56,034 bases of DNA from Circinella minor (lineage: Eukaryota; Mucoromycota; Mucoromycetes; Mucorales; Lichtheimiaceae), in contig JAEPRB010000252.1 in the NCBI GenBank assembly GCA_016758965.1, forward strand, positions 1-56,034. Reading direction: 5' to 3'. The notes below the pieces were generated by a model. That model was not told the origin of the DNA. It made no database searches and was given only the letters and a program-made list of their open reading frames with translations. A program made the position numbers and the translations under genes. How positions within the stretch are numbered: the first letter of the stretch is position 1; the number at the start of each line of letters is the position of its first letter. This document shows, one piece after another, positions 51,621-56,034 of the stretch.

Positions 51621-53600
51621 CTTGGCGTATCCATGGGAATAGCAACAGGTTGTTGATGAGATTGTTCATGTTGGATTCGTAACATTGGCATAGCTTGTTC
51701 ATGAGAAACGGGTGATCCATGTTGACGTTGTGTAATATATGCGGGACGTGGACCTGTGTCCGGAATATCATATGCAGCTCGATTTGGAATATCCGCTCGA
51801 GTTTCGTCCAACGACGTTGCTCTTTCACGCGGGAAATGAGAAGGTATATTAGGTATTTGTTCACTTGTTGGGGTAGTTGGAGTATGTGGATGATGTGGAT
51901 GATGCTGGTGTGAATGTTGTTGTTGTTGTTGTAGTGGATGATGTGATTGATGATGACGTGATTGATGATGATGATGATGATGATGATGTGGTTGTTGATG
52001 TGAATGATGTATTGAAGGAGTTGTATTTGTTGTAGAAGCATTAGCAGTAATAGTATTAGAAGAAGGAGAAGACGAATTAGGGTATACATAAACATTGTTC
52101 ATTGAAGCAGCAGCGACTGCAGCAGCTGCAGCTACAGCAGCATTTGCAGTAGTAGAAGTTGTACGTAAAAATGGACTTGTGTTACTTTCACTTAAAACAC
52201 CACCCGTAGTTGTCGTAGTTGTAGTTGTAGTTTCTGATGAATGATCTGTTATAAGTGTTTGATCTGGTAATGGAGAAGCATCATCATCTTCATCTTCATC
52301 ACCATTTCGTGTTCTTTTACCACTCTTAGTTTCTGGTTCAGAAAATGGAGTGTCAACATCATCAGAATCTTTTCGCCGACTTAACCTCCTTCGTTGACGA
52401 CGAAGTTCTTTCCGTATTCGAATTTTTAGCCCCTGATCTGCAAATGCTCGTGACAAAAAAGTGGATTCTTCCATGCCAGGAAACCTATTAAATATATCCA
52501 CATCCTAATAATTAATAACCTTTTATACTTATTTCCAAATCCATTCATAAAAATTCATCTTACTTTTTAGCTGAATAAACAATAAAAACATCAGATATAA
52601 TTGATCTACAATGAAATACATCTTTACTATAAATTTATTACAAAAAAGGTTAATAACTTTGTAATAATAATAATAATAATAACAAAACAAAAAAAAAACG
52701 CGTGTTATAACATACCCAATAATCTCAAACAGGCTAAGTTTAAGACGATAATTTCCTTCCACGCGTACTGACAGATCAGGAAATACAAAGAATCCAGCAT
52801 CTGAATTATCAATATCTTTTAAATGATACAAAGATGAAACAACTGATCCAGTAGTACTTCTTGTTTTGCCGTCCCGCAGCAGATGTAATTCTTCATCCAA
52901 ATCTGCAGCCATTAAAGAAGCATACATAAAATAATAAGGATTTTGTAGATATGAACTATAGAAATATATATATTTGGTTGGGTTAAAAAAAAAAAAAACT
53001 TTATCCTTTTACTGTCAAAAACTGACATAAATAACTTCCCCCCCCTTCTTTTTTATTAAATATTTATTTTTATTTTACCTTCGATCAGCTGTCGATAGAT
53101 TGGGATCATTTACTTTAAGTTGAACAATGGCTAATAGATTTATATGTTTTGAAATTAATAAATGGCTGTCAATTATAATATTAAAGAATTGTTTTTTTTT
53201 TCTTAAAAAAAAAAAAAGAATAGAAATACTTACGTGGAGGATCGATTGGTCTTCGGTCAGCTATTATATTGTTATAATCGAGTTATTCACCATAGAAAAA
53301 AATAAGAGGTTAGTAAAGATATTTATTTATTTTTTGAAAAGAAAGAGAATGAGAATCAAATACCTTTTTCACCAACACCACACATGCGTGATTGTTTTGG
53401 TTGTTGACGTAATTTTAGTTGATATTCACTAATATTAAAAAAAAAAGGATCGCGCCATGGTCGAAATATATGTTTTCATTATGAGTTTCATAAATGTAAT
53501 TGCGCGTTACTATAATAAAATAGAAAATAAATTACATTTTTTGTCTGTGTTGTCGAGATTGCTTGACCGTTGCAAAATGATAAGAAACTTGGTCTTCCAT
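51533..53600 (-). CDS. Velvet-domain transcription regulator (VelB/VosA-like)
   Basis: Seven exons on the minus strand: 53600-53536, 53428-53364, 53260-53234 (27 nt), 53130-53079, 52955-52716, 52626-52564 and 52484-51533; 487 residues. The velvet domain fills about residues 22-200, with landmarks YQLKLRQQPKQSRMCGVGEK, DRRPIDPPPIVQLKV, LQNPYYFMYASL, GFFVFPDLSVRVEGNYRLK, ISDVFIVYSAKKFPGMEEST and FLSRAFADQGLKIRIRKELR. This is the fungal velvet fold, related to Rel/NF-kB DNA-binding domains, controlling development and secondary metabolism. A basic RRQRRRLSRRK follows. The tail (about 280 residues) is acidic, then T-, A-, H- and Q-rich, with polyQ close to the C-terminus. Domain order (velvet first, long tail) does not separate VelB from VosA/VelC types. 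The 27-nt exon was found from the frame and the family pattern. Confidence 0.9.
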
Positions 53601-54162
53601 TGGTTGAGATGCATGCAAAATAATGTTGAATGTTATTTATTAATAGGTTAAAAAAACAAAGCGATATATAAGAAGTAGTTTTTTATTTTATTAGAAACTG
53701 AAAAGTTTAAAAATATAAACGAAGGAGTGTGTGTTATATGTGTGAGAAAGAAGAGAGGAGAGGGGTAACAAAAAAAAAAAAAAAAGAGTTTATTATAAGA
53801 TGTATATATCGGGCAAGTAGCTCTGTGGCGTTTAAAATAGCTGAATATAAAAAAAAAAAAAAATTAGAATAGAGACCATCCATGTTAAAAAAAAAAAGTA
53901 ACCATTCAACAAAATCATAACAAGATATATCATTTAATTAAATATAATAAAGTAAATCATATAAATATTATATATATATATATTATTTATAGTATATAGA
54001 CTTAATAGATATGGATAGAAAAGATATACTTGCCTATTAATTATATTTGTTGTAAAGAAGTGTTTGACAAAAAAAAAAAAAAAAGTTTATTCTCACGATC
54101 AACAAATGATAAATAAAACTGGAACATTTTTTTTTCTTTTTTTAAATAATAAGTTTATAAAA
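53601..54162. other. Intergenic, no gene seen
   Basis: 562 bases between the velvet start codon and the Ytm1 stop codon, both on minus. Several A11-A15 runs (53768-53785, 53849-53863, 54068-54084) and (TA)n near 53970-53982. No coding signal. Confidence 0.4.
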
Positions 54163-56034
54163 CTATATTTTTGTTTGATATATCCTTAATTGTTTATCTT
54201 CACCACCACTAATAATAAATTGTTCATTCCAATCTACTGAAAATATTTTTTGTTTGTTTACAGAATCCGAATTTACTGTATATAAAGGTCCTTTACTTCG
54301 AATATCCCAAACACGTACAGTGGAATCATATGAACCTGAACATAAAAGATATTCAGATGTTTTTGACCATGATACAGAAGAAATCCATGCAGAATGACCA
54401 CGTAATGCTTGTTTTACATTTGTACCTTCTATTTTTGTATATAAATATATTATTATATGTTAGTATATACTTTTTTATTTTTTAAATAGTAATATATATA
54501 TATATACCTTCTGAACGAGGATCCCATAATCTTAAAATACTATCAGTATGACCAGTTGCAATAAGTTTCGAACGAGAAGAATAATCAACATCCAATACTA
54601 CTTTTTCACAATTCTAAAATAATATAACATTAATATCCTTTGTCAAAATTCAATTTAATTTTAAAAAAAAAACCTTATTTTTTTTTTACCTTTGTAACCA
54701 AGTTAACTTGTTGTTCTATATTCCATGATCGAATAGAATGATCCCAACCACCTGTATATACAATACTTGAATCATTATCATCAAATGAAATAGCATTTAC
54801 TGCACCAACATGTCCTTCTAAGGTAGATAAACTGGTCTAATAATAGTAACAATAATAAACATATTACATGCAGTGGAGTAAATAAAATAAACGAGATTTC
54901 CGTTTAGTCCCATCTTTAAAAAAAAAAATACCCATATAATTTCTAATAATAACTAATTTATAAATCCCGGAAAATTTTTTTACCTTAATTTTTCTATCAC
55001 TCTTTTTTTCAGTCTTTCTTCGTTTTGATTTTCCAGCAATAGATGTCGTTGTTTCTTGTTCTTCATCTTCTTCTGGTTCATTAGTTGACCAAATTTTAAT
55101 TGTACTATCTGCTGAAGCACTTCCAATCTATATTTAAATATTATAATTAAATAACTTATCATAAATGAAAAGGGGGGAGAGGGAGTTTATATATAATATT
55201 AATCTTACAAGTTCTTTTTTATTATCAACAGCAATAGATTCGATAGGACCTTTATGTCCTTTACATTCAAATAATTCACGTTGCTCTCCATTTTCCAAAG
55301 AATACTAATAAATTTATATATATAAAAGAAACAATAATTATTATCCAATTCTTTGAGGGGAGTGTTGATTACAGCTTAATGTATACTTACAGACCATGCC
55401 AATAAAGAATGGTCCAAGGAACCCGAAAATACAACTGCTTCAGAATCTATATTAACGATTACAATTAATTCTTCGAACTTGATGTAAAAATAAATACTAT
55501 CTTACCATTAGATGATCCAAAAGCAACAGATTTAACAGAATCACTATGACCACTAAATGTAGCTACACATTCACCTGATTTATTCCATAATCGTACCATA
55601 TTATCATATGAACCTGTCAAAAACAATCTATAAAATTATTTATAAAATTATTTATTTATTTTTTCTCCAGATACACTTTCTTTCTTCTCCCTTTCTTACC
55701 CATTTTGTTCTTTTACTGAACTAATCCAATCATCATGTTGATAAGCACTAAGTGATGTAGGTGGAAGCATAGATTCAACATATTCAATAGTAAGTGTATT
55801 TTCCTAAAAAGGGAAATAATTATATATACAGTTAATAAAATATATATATATATATATATCAAAAACCTAATTATTATTATAACTTACAGTAGATAATCGT
55901 TGTTCAACAATAAATTCTGGATTGTTTAATAATATGGATAGATCGGGTCTCGAGGAAGGACTAATGTCGACATTAGGCTTATTATTATTATTGCTGCAAT
56001 TAGGTTGCGGCGGTGGTGAACTGCTGTTACTAGT
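54163..56034 (-). CDS. YTM1: Ribosome biogenesis WD40 protein Ytm1/WDR12 (partial, 5' end outside)
   Basis: Ten exons are visible on the minus strand: 56034(edge)-55888, 55803-55700, 55627-55506, 55446-55391, 55304-55209, 55127-54984, 54836-54690, 54613-54508 and 54428-54163 (nine after counting the edge exon as first); junction phases all agree. Before the propeller comes ENTLTIEYVESMLPP and HDDWISSV, the end of the NLE domain as in Ytm1/WDR12. Seven WD repeats follow, e.g. TGSYDNMVRLWN, SGSLDHSLLAWS, SASADSTIKIWS, TGGWDHSIRSWN, TGHTDSILRLWD, CSGSYDSTVRVWD and SGGEDKQLRIY. A basic KSKRRKTEKKSDRKIK insert between repeats 3 and 4 is typical of the family. Ytm1 works with Erb1 and Nop7 in 27S pre-rRNA processing in the nucleolus and is removed by Rea1 through its NLE domain. 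The visible part of the NLE domain looks short. True N-terminus lies right of the window. Confidence 0.88.

Noticed and set aside
51490..52095. 201-codon minus-strand frame overlapping the velvet gene tail
   Set aside because: It is the alternative frame of the CAT/CAA/CAG-repeat tail; the velvet frame is fixed by the conserved domain upstream.

Overview
The window reads as nuclear DNA of an early-diverging fungus, most likely Mucoromycota (Mucorales-like). Supporting signs are strong AT richness, many short GT-AG introns (about 60-130 nt, often with poly-T or (TA)n tracts), a fungal-type protein kinase C (HR1-C2-C1-C1-kinase), a velvet regulator, a fungal mannosyltransferase of the MNN type, and an SMN orthologue without a Tudor domain. 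No bacterial features (operons, ribosome binding sites, CRISPR) were seen. All gene models were built by hand: each multi-exon CDS was joined at GT/AG sites that keep the frame, so coordinates are gene spans and the exon limits are given in the text.

Layout. 1-300: 5' end of an Atg1-like kinase (minus), running off the left edge. 1159-2113: A20/AN1 zinc-finger protein (plus). 3328-5671: TPR/F-box/LRR protein (minus). 6159-6916: mitochondrial ribosomal protein mL50 (plus). 7116-11217: large polyQ/polyP coiled-coil protein (minus). 11757-13719: type II membrane mannosyltransferase (minus). 14054-14414: CMC2 (minus). 14674-15600: SMN (minus). 15954-18043: pogo-like TIR element without transposase, holding a more GC-rich block of diverged tandem repeats. 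19675-21287: U5 snRNP 40K WD protein (plus). 21611-24006: CCA-adding enzyme (minus). 25111-27260: seven-TM protein (minus). 30812-35212: PKC1 (minus). 36173-36800: uL23m (plus). About 39302-40113: orphan Q/S/T-rich acidic protein (plus). 40347-41166: BAG1-like co-chaperone (minus). 41441-44529: SNF2 ATPase of the ATRX/ARIP4 type (plus). 44949-46330: decayed minus-strand coding fragments. 46499-50974: broken Fanzor (eukaryotic TnpB homologue). 51533-53600: velvet protein (minus). 54163-56034: Ytm1/WDR12, 5' truncated by the right edge.

Most genes are housekeeping: mitochondrial translation and cytochrome oxidase assembly (mL50, uL23m, CMC2), RNA processing (SMN, U5-40K, CCA enzyme), ribosome assembly (Ytm1), wall integrity and glycosylation (PKC1, mannosyltransferase), protein quality control (BAG1, F-box, A20/AN1) and chromatin or development (SNF2, velvet). 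They do not form a pathway cluster.

The most interesting content is the decayed mobile DNA: the Fanzor relic with recognisable RuvC-I, zinc-finger and RuvC-III signatures, and the 2.1-kb TIR element with a TA target duplication.
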